Below are positions 50,760 through 59,099 of a stretch of DNA of 64,000 nt, one piece after another. The DNA is from an uncultured Flavobacteriaceae bacterium (GTDB lineage Bacteria; Bacteroidota; Bacteroidia; Flavobacteriales; Flavobacteriaceae), in NCBI GenBank assembly GCA_947493535.1, contig CANLRK010000003.1, forward strand, positions 124,001 through 188,000. Direction: 5' to 3'. The position numbers were made by a program, and so were the translations under genes. Within the stretch, counting starts at the first letter, position 1. Each line of letters opens with the position of its first letter. The notes under the pieces are model-generated. The model had not been told where the DNA came from and did no database searches. It saw only the letters and a program-made list of their open reading frames with translations.

Positions 50760-50833
50760 GCCGATGTAGCTCAGCTGGCTAGAGCAGCTGATTTGTAATC
50801 AGCAGGTCGGGGGTTCGAGTCCCTTCATCGGCT
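50760..50833 (+). tRNA. tRNA-Thr (anticodon TGT), second identical copy
   Basis: 74 nt identical to 33268-33341. Confidence 0.95.
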
Positions 50834-50834
50834 C

Positions 50835-50872
50835 AAAAAGTATCAATTTTAATATTGATACTTTTTTTTTTT
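50835..50872 (+). terminator. Intrinsic terminator of tRNA-Thr
   Basis: AAAAAGTATCAATTTTAATATTGATACTTTTTTTTTTT. Confidence 0.85.
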
Positions 50873-50948
50873 GCGCTAGCCTTAAATTTATTTTTTGTGT
50901 TTCTGAGGCTTAACACTTAAATTTGTGCTATTAAAATCATTAGAGTAA

Positions 50949-51278
50949 ATGAAAAATTTAACAATAGACGAGTGGAAGTCACAATTATTATCAGATAGTA
51001 ATGCTATAGTGTTAGATGTAAGAACCACAGATGAAATAGAGGAAGGAGTTATACCTAACGCAATACATGCTGATGTAAAGCAACCACAATTATTTTTAGA
51101 TACTGTAAATGCTTTAGATAAAACAAAAAATTATTACGTATACTGCCAATCTGGTGCAAGGAGCCTAGAAGCCTGTGCAGTATTAAATTTATTGTGTAAT
51201 ATTACTGAAGCTTATAGTCTTACAGGTGGATTTTCCGTTTGGGATGGTGAAGTAGAGGTAGTATCAATTTTAAATTAA
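50949..51278 (+). CDS. Rhodanese-like domain-containing protein
   Basis: AIVLDVRTTDEIEEGVIPNAIHAD; YYVYCQSGARSLEAC. Confidence 0.88.
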   Translation: MKNLTIDEWKSQLLSDSNAIVLDVRTTDEIEEGVIPNAIHADVKQPQLFLDTVNALDKTKNYYVYCQSGARSLEACAVLNLLCNITEAYSLTGGFSVWDGEVEVVSILN

Positions 51279-51285
51279 TTAAATT

Positions 51286-51645
51286 ATGAAAAGTGTTTTT
51301 TTAGCTATAGTATGTTTTTTGTTTTCTTGCACTGAGCAAAAAACACCTAAGATATTAGTATTAGAGCCAACTGCTTTTGAACAAAAAATAGCAGAAGAAA
51401 ATGTACAATTAGTAGATGTGCGAACAGAGAGCGAATGGAATGAAGGAATTATAGAAGGTGCTCTGCTAATTGATTTTTTACAAGATGATTTTGCTACAAA
51501 AGTAGAGGAGTTAGATAAAAGTAAACCCATTGCGGTGTATTGTAGGAGTGGAGGAAGAAGTGGTAAAGCTTCTAAGTTATTAAAAGATTTAGGGTTTAAT
51601 GAAATTTACGACTTAAAAGGAGGGTATTTAAATTGGAATAAATAA
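51286..51645 (+). CDS. Rhodanese-like domain lipoprotein
   Basis: Lipobox CFLFSC; VQLVDVRTESEWNEGIIEGALLIDF; IAVYCRSGGRSGKASKLLKDLGF. Confidence 0.88.
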   Translation: MKSVFLAIVCFLFSCTEQKTPKILVLEPTAFEQKIAEENVQLVDVRTESEWNEGIIEGALLIDFLQDDFATKVEELDKSKPIAVYCRSGGRSGKASKLLKDLGFNEIYDLKGGYLNWNK

Positions 51646-51646
51646 T

Positions 51647-51676
51647 AAAAAAAGCAGCTGTAAGCTGCTTTTTTTT
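51647..51676. terminator. Bidirectional terminator between convergent genes
   Basis: AAAAAAAGCAGCTGTAAGCTGCTTTTTTTT. Confidence 0.85.
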
Positions 51677-51677
51677 A

Positions 51678-52214
51678 TTAAAAGAAATTGGCAATATTCT
51701 TAAAGGTTTCTGAATCTGGTTTTGATTTTTTTAATATTTCTATAAGTTCTATTAATTGAGCAGGATTCATGTCATTTCCTAATACACGAACTATTCCAAA
51801 CCCCTTAGAATCATCAGAACCATAAATAATAACTTCTTTAATAGCATCATCATCACCTAAGTACTTTATAACGGCACCTTGCTTATCTCCTCCGTATTTT
51901 ATAAGAGGTTTATAAGCGTTATCTGCAAGAATACTCGTTACTTTTTTGCTTTCAGATAAATATTCCGATGAATTATCAGAAGTTTTTTTAAAGCCTAAAA
52001 AGTTTACTTTTTCAATAGCTTTAAATGTTTTTAGTTGTTTCTTAGAAAGTGAATCTTCATTAATGTTTAATATGCTTGTAGGTATATCAATAACCATGAA
52101 GTTTTGGTTTTCTTGGTTTTCAACGTAGTATTTTTGTAAAGAAGGTTTACTTGTACAACTTATTAATAAAAGCGTGATTAATACTACAGATAGATTGTTT
52201 TTGATTGATTTCAT
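51678..52214 (-). CDS. DUF4252 domain-containing lipoprotein
   Basis: LLLISCTSKPS lipobox; AIEKVNFLGFKK, VIIYGSDDSKGFGIVRVLGNDMNPAQLIELIEIL. Confidence 0.75.
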   Translation of the reverse strand: MKSIKNNLSVVLITLLLISCTSKPSLQKYYVENQENQNFMVIDIPTSILNINEDSLSKKQLKTFKAIEKVNFLGFKKTSDNSSEYLSESKKVTSILADNAYKPLIKYGGDKQGAVIKYLGDDDAIKEVIIYGSDDSKGFGIVRVLGNDMNPAQLIELIEILKKSKPDSETFKNIANFF

Positions 52215-52280
52215 GACTGTATTTTTAAAATTACCTCCTTTTATATAACTAGATTTATAGAAGGAGGTAATTAAAGGTTA

Positions 52281-52820
52281 TTATTTTTTCTCTACTTTTT
52301 TCAAATGATCACCACCAGGAATGTTCATTTCTTTAGTTAATTTTGATACTTTTTTTAAGTCAAAGTCACCAGTAAGTGTAAGTAATACAGTTTCAATATT
52401 TTTATTATTTACTTCCATATCTGTCCCCTTAACAAACATTAGTAGTTCGCTAACTCTGTTTGGGTTGCTACCTTCTTTCATAAAGAACTTAACATTTGTA
52501 TCACCATCTTTTACGCGCATTAATTCTTGTAAATTTGATTTTTTTAGATACTGATTTAACATGTTTTGCATTTTTACAGATGTAGCTTCTTGTTTAGAAA
52601 CAAAAACTTTTAGGCTTGTAATATCTTTTATTAATTCTAAATATTCTTTAGCTTCAGGGTCATCTGTACTTACATCAATTTTACTCATTAAGTTAAACAT
52701 ATTAGCATTGACAATTACTGAGGTAACATCATCTTGATCTTCTAAAGAGTCAAAGTAACTTTGTGCCGATGTTAATATTGGCATAAGAGTTAAAACTGTT
52801 ATTAAAAATAATTTTTTCAT
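52281..52820 (-). CDS. DUF4252 domain-containing protein
   Basis: Signal peptide; YFDSLEDQDDVTSVIVNANMFNLMSKID; ITSLKVFVSKQEATSVKMQNMLNQYLK. Confidence 0.75.
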   Translation of the reverse strand: MKKLFLITVLTLMPILTSAQSYFDSLEDQDDVTSVIVNANMFNLMSKIDVSTDDPEAKEYLELIKDITSLKVFVSKQEATSVKMQNMLNQYLKKSNLQELMRVKDGDTNVKFFMKEGSNPNRVSELLMFVKGTDMEVNNKNIETVLLTLTGDFDLKKVSKLTKEMNIPGGDHLKKVEKK

Positions 52821-52843
52821 GATTTTAAAATTTTACGGTTTGA

Positions 52844-53275
52844 TTAATGATTCGATTTAAAAATTTGCTGCTTTGTGGTTTCAAATGTTTTTAGGTGCGT
52901 TATTTTGCTAGCTCCCGTATTTAAATTTCCTGACACCAACTGTAAAGCTGCTTTCGTTTGATAATAAGCTTGTAAAGCTTCTTGTTGATTTTGTTTTTGT
53001 TGATTGTTAATATAGGTAACAAAACCAATAGCTAAAATAAAACTAGCGGCAATCGAACTCCATTTCAAATAATTTTTTCTAGGTTTTAAAGGAATTTCTC
53101 TGCTGGAGGTTTCATTTTTTGCTTGATTAAAATATTGAAACAAGTATTGATATTGCTTTAAGTGCGGTGCAACTTTTTCAGAGGAGAAGTAAAGCTGTAA
53201 CTTTTTCTCTTCAGCAATAGAAGTTGTTGCTTCTAAATATTTTTGTACTAATTGTTCTATGTTATTTAATTCCAT
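52844..53275 (-). CDS. Putative anti-sigma factor-like single-pass membrane protein
   Basis: N-terminal cytosolic region, one TM (WSSIAASFILAIGFVTYI), overlaps the upstream sigma factor gene. Confidence 0.6.
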   Translation of the reverse strand: MELNNIEQLVQKYLEATTSIAEEKKLQLYFSSEKVAPHLKQYQYLFQYFNQAKNETSSREIPLKPRKNYLKWSSIAASFILAIGFVTYINNQQKQNQQEALQAYYQTKAALQLVSGNLNTGASKITHLKTFETTKQQIFKSNH

Positions 53276-53771
53276 AGTTGTGTTTTTGTATTAGTTGTTC
53301 TCTAATTGTTTTACGGGCTCTTGATAATGTTACTCTTACTGCAGTTTCTTTCATGTTAGTTACTTTTGCAATGTCTGAAAACTCATAATGTTCAATATCT
53401 CTTAATTGCATTACTAAACGTTGTTGTGCAGGTAATTTTGCCATTAATTTTCCAACCCATTCTAAACTATCTTTGTGCTCTACTTGCTTTTGCAGTTGTA
53501 CCGAATCATCATTAAAATTATTATGTACAATTCTAAGGTTTTGAGCTTGTTTTGACTTTAAACGGTCTAAGCAATAATTTTTAGTCATGGTCATTGCAAA
53601 GGCCTCAGTGTTTTTATAGGTAGCAATTTTACCTTTGTTATTCCATAGCTTTAATAGAATTTCTTGTGTTGCATCTTCAGCCTCTTCATTAGATATTAAC
53701 AAACGCTTTGCCAAACGATATAATTTGTCCTTAAAAGGAGATACCAAGTTTAAAAAAGCTGTCTGGTTCAT
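53262..53771 (-). CDS. RNA polymerase sigma-70 factor (ECF type)
   Basis: LVSPFKDKLYRLAKRLLISNEEAEDATQEILLKLWNNKGKI; LPAQQRLVMQLRDIEHYEFSDIAKVTNMKETAVRVTLSRARKTIREQL. Confidence 0.92.
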   Translation of the reverse strand: MNQTAFLNLVSPFKDKLYRLAKRLLISNEEAEDATQEILLKLWNNKGKIATYKNTEAFAMTMTKNYCLDRLKSKQAQNLRIVHNNFNDDSVQLQKQVEHKDSLEWVGKLMAKLPAQQRLVMQLRDIEHYEFSDIAKVTNMKETAVRVTLSRARKTIREQLIQKHNYGIK

Positions 53772-53861
53772 ATTGTTTTAGTTGGCTCTTATAATTAAGA
53801 CGATAATAACATTGTTTTGTAACAGGTAAATAGGAATTTATTTTTTGAACAAAATAATTTT

Positions 53862-53900
53862 ATAAAAAACAAGCCATTCTTTACAGAAGAATGGCTTGTT
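53862..53900 (-). terminator. Intrinsic terminator of the btuB-like/propeller transcription unit
   Basis: AACAAGCCATTCTT-acag-AAGAATGGCTTGTT, 14-bp stem, U-tract on minus strand. Confidence 0.8.
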
Positions 53901-53921
53901 AGGTTTGCTTATATAATACAA

Positions 53922-55280
53922 TTAATTAAAATAAATACCATTAGGGACAATTCCAGTATTAATAGTTTGAATTGGAGTGTTATCCGTTAAATTAAAAATA
54001 GTCAGTGATCCGTTATTAATACTGTTGTCAATATCAAGAGTGTATAGTCTATCTTCATTAACAGAAATATCATTTGAAATAGTAGTAATAATAGGGGTAA
54101 CAGGTAGTGTGCTTTCTGTTTCGTCCAATGCATAAACAGCATCATTCAGGCTATAGTACAGTGTGCCATTACTATAAGTTAAATTGTTGGGGTGCTCGGT
54201 GGTGGCAAAATCAATAGTACTAAAAGTACCGTCAGCAATTGTATATAAAATCAATTTCCCTGATGTTTCCATACCACTAGTTGCAGGATTTCCTTCTGCT
54301 AAAATCCATAGGTTGTTAGCACTATCAATTACCATATCACTAAGCATATTTCCGGGTAGTGTTACTGTGCTCAAGCTATTATCTGCTGTATTGATAATAC
54401 TCAAGTTATTTACTGAACCACTATGAGCTATATAAATTTTTCCGTTTTTAGCAAGGATTTTTTCTGGTTTTTCATCAACTGCTATTGTTGTTTCAATAGT
54501 ATTGGTGCTTAAATCGATAACTGCAATAAAATCATCAGTAGAAATAGTTGTATCTCCCCAGTTTGTAACGTAGCCCTTAGTCCCAGAAGCAGCAAAATGA
54601 CGAGGAGTGTTAAGTGTTGTACTGATAGTAGATTCTTTTAAAAAAGAATTTCTATTTACAACTATTATTTGATTATCAATAGATGAAACCAGGTAAGCTT
54701 TTGTTCCGTTAAAACCAATAGATTGTAAGCCGCTTCCAATAATTTCAGTATTTACAGTATTGTAAATTTGTTGTTCAGTAACGGTAAAGTCATTATTTAC
54801 ATAGGTAATCGTACTTGTAGGGTTACCGTAATTACTTATTAAAACACTATTTTGAAAAGCATTACTTTCATCGTCAATAATAGTGATTGTTATTGTGTCA
54901 GAATCATCTATATATAGGTTTGAATTAGAAGCGCTAATAACTGTAAGAATAATATTCTCTTGGTCTTCAATGATGGTGTCATCAATTAAATCAATTGTTA
55001 ATGTTGCAGTAAGCTCGCCAGCAGGAATTGTAATATTTTGATTAGGAATGTTATAGTCTACAGCAACTTCTGAAGTTCCAGATAACTCAAAACTGATATT
55101 TATATCGTTAGCAAAGGTTTTAGCAATATGAAAGCTAATGGTTACAATTCCGTCAGCTTCATTAACAGTAGGTGTATCTGTATTAAGATAAAATGTATCT
55201 GGTTGGAAGTGCACGCCTTCATCATCTGTACATGAAAATAGTATAACGAAAAATAAAGATAGGTATAAAAGATGCTTCAT
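53922..55280 (-). CDS. Surface lipoprotein with Calx-beta-like N-terminus and YncE/DUF5074-like beta-propeller; candidate BtuG analogue
   Basis: Lipobox VILFSC followed by acidic TDDEG; TVNEADGIVTISFHIAKTF..DDTIIEDQENIILTVISASNSNLYIDDSDTITITIIDDE (Calx-beta); repeated propeller-like blades; downstream of btuB-like gene on the same strand. Confidence 0.7.
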   Translation of the reverse strand: MKHLLYLSLFFVILFSCTDDEGVHFQPDTFYLNTDTPTVNEADGIVTISFHIAKTFANDINISFELSGTSEVAVDYNIPNQNITIPAGELTATLTIDLIDDTIIEDQENIILTVISASNSNLYIDDSDTITITIIDDESNAFQNSVLISNYGNPTSTITYVNNDFTVTEQQIYNTVNTEIIGSGLQSIGFNGTKAYLVSSIDNQIIVVNRNSFLKESTISTTLNTPRHFAASGTKGYVTNWGDTTISTDDFIAVIDLSTNTIETTIAVDEKPEKILAKNGKIYIAHSGSVNNLSIINTADNSLSTVTLPGNMLSDMVIDSANNLWILAEGNPATSGMETSGKLILYTIADGTFSTIDFATTEHPNNLTYSNGTLYYSLNDAVYALDETESTLPVTPIITTISNDISVNEDRLYTLDIDNSINNGSLTIFNLTDNTPIQTINTGIVPNGIYFN

Positions 55281-55346
55281 TTAATATGTTTTTAGTGATA
55301 AATAACCACTTAAAGAAATGTAAATGTACGCTATTTTAAATAAAAA

Positions 55347-55374
55347 GAAAAGACTGCCATTTGCAGCCTTTTTT
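55347..55374. terminator. Weak terminator-like hairpin between btuB-like and propeller lipoprotein genes
   Basis: AAAAGACTGCCATTTGCAGCCTTTTTT; short stem with one mismatch. Confidence 0.4.
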
Positions 55375-55399
55375 AGTATAGGATAAAATAATAAAACAC

Positions 55400-57340
55400 T
55401 TAAAAATTTAATTTTAACCCTAATCTGTAATTTCTTCCTAAAGTAGAAGCGCCTTGTATTTCTGTATAATCTTCATCAAAAATATTTAACAGAGTCCCAA
55501 ATATTTCTAAGTTATTAGTAAGCTGATGGTTTGCAAAAAAGTTCACCAAATTGTAAGCGTCAACTGTGTCGCCTCCATAAATAAAACGATGGTCTACAAA
55601 TTGGTAGGCAAAGGATAAGTTTGTTTTTTGGTTATAGTTATAGGCAAGCATAGCATTAACCTTGTGTTTAGGAACATTTAAACTCAATGCATCTTCTTCA
55701 AATTGTGTAAAGGTGTAGTTAGCGTTTAACGTTAATGATTTATGAACTGTAACATTGGTTTCAAGTTCTACTCCTTGTGTTTTTACATTATCATCTACAT
55801 TGTAATAAACACCGCCAATCCACCAACCAGATACGCTATCGTAAATATTCAAAAAATCTATTTTATTTTGATCTTCTCTATGAAATACAACTGTACTAAA
55901 TCGATGTTTTTTGTTGTAGTTTAATTCAAAACCGGCTTCACCATTTAAACTTTCTTGAGCATCTAAATCCTTAAATCCGTAATCTGGTGAATATTGTTGG
56001 TAAATAGTAGGTGCAATAAAAGCAGTACTACCGGTAGCGAAAACCTTAGCTTTTAACTTTTCTGTAGCAGTAAAATTATAAGAAGGGTTTATGCTATATA
56101 CAAAATGACTACCAAAGTTGGTGTGATTTGTCATACGAACTCCAGCGTTTACCGTTAAACCAAAATTAGAAAAGTAGGTGAAATTAGCATAAGGATCAAC
56201 AAGGTTGATTTTAGTATTGTCTTTTTCATAATCAGAAACTAAAGTTGTACTCCCGAAAGTAGTGCTAGCCTGCGTTGCTTTTTGTTCTTGAAAATTTATT
56301 CCTATAACTGCCCAAAAGTTTTTATTGAATTTGTATTTGTTGTATAAATCTATAACAATAGAGTTACTAGCGTAGGTTCTTTTTGAACTATCATTTTTAT
56401 TGATTCTATCGGTTTTTGCAATAGATGAATTTAAAACAATACTTCCTTTATTGTATTGGTATGTAGAGGTAATACCATATTGAATATTTTCTGAGTTAGC
56501 TTCATTAAAGCCGTCAGGAGTACCAAAGGAATTATCGTATTGATTTTTAAAATGATTATAGTTCATGTAAGTCCCTAAGTTAAAAGTGTCAGAAAAATGA
56601 TACCCCAATCGGATATTTGCATTTTCTCTTTCAAAAGGATCGTCTTCAAAAACCAATGTGTTATTGGAAGGTCTTGCTGCTGACATGCCTTTTGTGTTTT
56701 CTGTAGAAGCGCCTAAAAAATACGTAAACTTATTAAGTGTACCATTAACGTTTGCGCCTAAGGTAGCGGTGTTTAATTTGTACTTATTGGTTATTACAGA
56801 ACGGTTACTTCCGGCACTCATAATAACATTGGTGTTAGCTTTTTTGTCAAGTGCTTTTTTAGTGGTAATGTTAATAACCCCAGTAGTTGCCCCAGTACCA
56901 TATAAGGTGCTTACACCTCCTTTAATGATTTCTATACTTTTTACGGTGTTGGCGTCTAAAGAACGTAAATCAAATTCACCATTAATGTTTGAAGGGTCAT
57001 TAACTTGAACACCATCAATGAGAATAACAACTTGAAAGTTATTACCTCCTCTTACTCGGTACCCTAAAACAGTACCTGCATTACTTTTCGCACCTGTCAC
57101 TTCAATACCAGAAATTGTATTAATGGTTTGTGCTAAACTTTGCCCTTTAACTTTAGCTAAATCTTCTTCTGAAATTTTGTAGATAACTTTCCCTGATTTT
57201 TCTCTGTTCAGTTTAAACTTTGTGTCTAATACTACTGTTTCTAGTTGTTCAACTGTAGCACTGTCTTGTTGTTTTTCTTGGGCATTTACAGTACATGCCA
57301 AGAAAGCCATACCTAAAAGGCTAAGCACTCTTTTGTTCAT
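55400..57340 (-). CDS. btuB: TonB-dependent receptor, BtuB-like (cobalamin)
   Basis: Plug VKGQSLAQTINTISGIEVTGAKSNAGTVLGYRVRGGNNFQVVILIDGVQVNDPSNINGEFDLRSLDANTVKSIEIIKGGVSTLYGTGATTGVINITTKK; C-terminal NYRLGLKLNF; preceded by cobalamin riboswitch. Confidence 0.85.
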   Translation of the reverse strand: MNKRVLSLLGMAFLACTVNAQEKQQDSATVEQLETVVLDTKFKLNREKSGKVIYKISEEDLAKVKGQSLAQTINTISGIEVTGAKSNAGTVLGYRVRGGNNFQVVILIDGVQVNDPSNINGEFDLRSLDANTVKSIEIIKGGVSTLYGTGATTGVINITTKKALDKKANTNVIMSAGSNRSVITNKYKLNTATLGANVNGTLNKFTYFLGASTENTKGMSAARPSNNTLVFEDDPFERENANIRLGYHFSDTFNLGTYMNYNHFKNQYDNSFGTPDGFNEANSENIQYGITSTYQYNKGSIVLNSSIAKTDRINKNDSSKRTYASNSIVIDLYNKYKFNKNFWAVIGINFQEQKATQASTTFGSTTLVSDYEKDNTKINLVDPYANFTYFSNFGLTVNAGVRMTNHTNFGSHFVYSINPSYNFTATEKLKAKVFATGSTAFIAPTIYQQYSPDYGFKDLDAQESLNGEAGFELNYNKKHRFSTVVFHREDQNKIDFLNIYDSVSGWWIGGVYYNVDDNVKTQGVELETNVTVHKSLTLNANYTFTQFEEDALSLNVPKHKVNAMLAYNYNQKTNLSFAYQFVDHRFIYGGDTVDAYNLVNFFANHQLTNNLEIFGTLLNIFDEDYTEIQGASTLGRNYRLGLKLNF

Positions 57341-57424
57341 TGTCAATAAATTTAATTTCAATACTAATTTGAGTACAGTTACGTTTATGCTTCTATTCCC
57401 GGAAGTGTAAACATTGTACAGAAA

Positions 57425-57605
57425 ATGGCAGGTCTCCTGACTTACTTGTTGTTACGTACCTTCCCGCCAATATTTTTTTGGCAGTGGTTTTTGAAAGCGT
57501 AACACATGGCATCAATAGCCAAAGCATACAGTTGCGGGTACAGTTTAGGACTTACACCTAATTCCCTTTAATTAATACTAAAGTGATTAGTATTAAAACC
57601 AAATT
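57425..57605 (-). promoter_or_regulatory. Cobalamin (B12) riboswitch
   Basis: Minus strand reads AAAGGGAATTAGGTGTAAGTCCTAAACTGTACCCGCAACTG ... AACCACTGCCA..TGGCGGGAAGGTA ... AGTCAGGAGACCTGCC, the conserved B12-element core. Confidence 0.95.
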
Positions 57606-57675
57606 CGGCACGAATATACGTTGTTTTGTAGGTTTAAAGCAACACTTTTTTTAAATATGTTTTCAGAAACACTTT

Positions 57676-58299
57676 TTAAACATGTAACCCACATTCTCTA
57701 TTTTCTAAAACTTTAGTAGGGTCAAAATAGTTAAACTCATTGGGAAGTTGGTTTTCATTTAAGTAGTCATCTAATTGTTTATCTGACCAATGATAAAAAG
57801 GACTAACTTTTAGTACACCATCTTTTGAAAAACTAAAAATATCTAAATTGTCTCTATGGGAAGTTTGCCCTTTTCTTAGGTTTGTAAACCAAACATCCGG
57901 ATTATGTTCTTTCATGGCTCTTTGAAAAGGTTCTAATTTAACTTGCTGAGTAAAAATTTGATGTCTTGGGTCATCAATTTGAGGTATTCCTAAAACTACA
58001 TCACGATGTGCTGTAGTTTGTTGAGGTACATATAATTTTACATTTAGTGATAGCTTATTAATGAGTTCCTGTGCGTGTTTATAAGTGTTAGGAGTGTTAT
58101 AACCAGTATCACACCAAATTACAGTAATATCATTTAGTAAACGAGTTACAGCGTGTAGTATAGCTACTTCATAGGGCCTGAAATTAGTTGTCACAACAGG
58201 TTTAGTTGAAAAACTTAATACCCATGATATAACTTCAAAAGGTGGTTTATTTCTAAAATCATTATTATACTTTTCTAAAAGGTCTTTATTTATATTCAT
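57676..58299 (-). CDS. cysH: Phosphoadenosine phosphosulfate reductase family protein
   Basis: VLSFSTKPVVTTNFRPYEVAILHAVTRL; VWFTNLRKGQTSHRDNLD; KVSPFYHWSDKQLDDYL; C-terminal RECGLHV. Confidence 0.9.
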   Translation of the reverse strand: MNINKDLLEKYNNDFRNKPPFEVISWVLSFSTKPVVTTNFRPYEVAILHAVTRLLNDITVIWCDTGYNTPNTYKHAQELINKLSLNVKLYVPQQTTAHRDVVLGIPQIDDPRHQIFTQQVKLEPFQRAMKEHNPDVWFTNLRKGQTSHRDNLDIFSFSKDGVLKVSPFYHWSDKQLDDYLNENQLPNEFNYFDPTKVLENRECGLHV

Positions 58300-58302
58300 T
58301 GC

Positions 58303-58566
58303 TTATTGTTTTATTTTTCCCCATGTTATTTGATTCCACATACGCTCATGAAAGAAGTATAATACCATTTTTGAAATCAATTCAATTGCACCTATTGAAA
58401 AAGCTAAACTTAAGGTGCCTGTGATTAACCATGAAATAACTATAGTGTCAATTGTACCAATAGTTCGCCAACTAATAGTTTTTATTATACTGCGTTTAAG
58501 ATTTTCATTGTTTTTGTGTTGAACTTTTTTAGCAGAATTGTTAGTAAAAATGGAATCTAGTAACAT
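58303..58566 (-). CDS. DUF2061 domain-containing membrane protein
   Basis: SIIKTISWRTIGTIDTIVISWLITGTLSLAFSIGAIELISKMVLYFFHERMWNQI. Confidence 0.88.
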   Translation of the reverse strand: MLLDSIFTNNSAKKVQHKNNENLKRSIIKTISWRTIGTIDTIVISWLITGTLSLAFSIGAIELISKMVLYFFHERMWNQITWGKIKQ

Positions 58567-58584
58567 AAATTATTTTAATACTAT

Positions 58585-58618
58585 AATCCTATCGGATTAA
58601 TAGGGTTTTGCAAATGTA
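58585..58618 (-). promoter_or_regulatory. Promoter -7 box plus palindromic candidate operator of DUF2061-cysH
   Basis: Minus strand TACATTTG(C) (58611-58618) followed by palindrome AATCCGATAGGATT (58585-58598). Confidence 0.55.
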
Positions 58619-58691
58619 GAAATATTTTATGCTTAAAAAACACTTTTTGAGTTAAATTTTAAAAGAGTAGAAAATAGTATTAATTACAGTA

Positions 58692-59099
58692 CTAAGTGAT
58701 ATCTGATAAGGTGTTGTTTTTTAACACCTTAAGTGTGTTGTCACGCACTTGAATCATTAACTTGTGTACACTACAGGCTTTTTCATCTGGACAATCATCA
58801 CATTTTTCATAAAAATTTAAGCTTACACAAGGCAGCATGGCTATAGGTCCTTCAAGAGCTCTAATAACATCAGTCATTAAAATTTTAGAAGGATTTTCTA
58901 ATAAATAATATCCTCCATTTTTTCCTTTTTTTGATCCTAAAAAACCAGCCTTTCTTAAGGTAAGTAATATACTTTCTAAAAATTTATGTGAGATGTTTTC
59001 ACTCTTAGAAATTACGGCAATAGGTACAGGAATATTTTCCTTTTGTCTAGCTATAAACGCAAGCGCCTTTAATCCGTATTTGGTTTTTTTAGAAAGCAT
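58692..59099 (-). CDS. Rrf2 family transcriptional regulator
   Basis: MLSKKTKYGLKALAFIARQKENIPVPIAVISKSENISHKFLESILLTLRKAGFLGSKKGKNGGYYLLENP. Confidence 0.92.
   Translation of the reverse strand: MLSKKTKYGLKALAFIARQKENIPVPIAVISKSENISHKFLESILLTLRKAGFLGSKKGKNGGYYLLENPSKILMTDVIRALEGPIAMLPCVSLNFYEKCDDCPDEKACSVHKLMIQVRDNTLKVLKNNTLSDIT

Noticed and set aside
50760-50833. Second tRNA-Thr copy as integration site
   Set aside because: No integrase, direct repeat of the tRNA 3' end or foreign genes nearby
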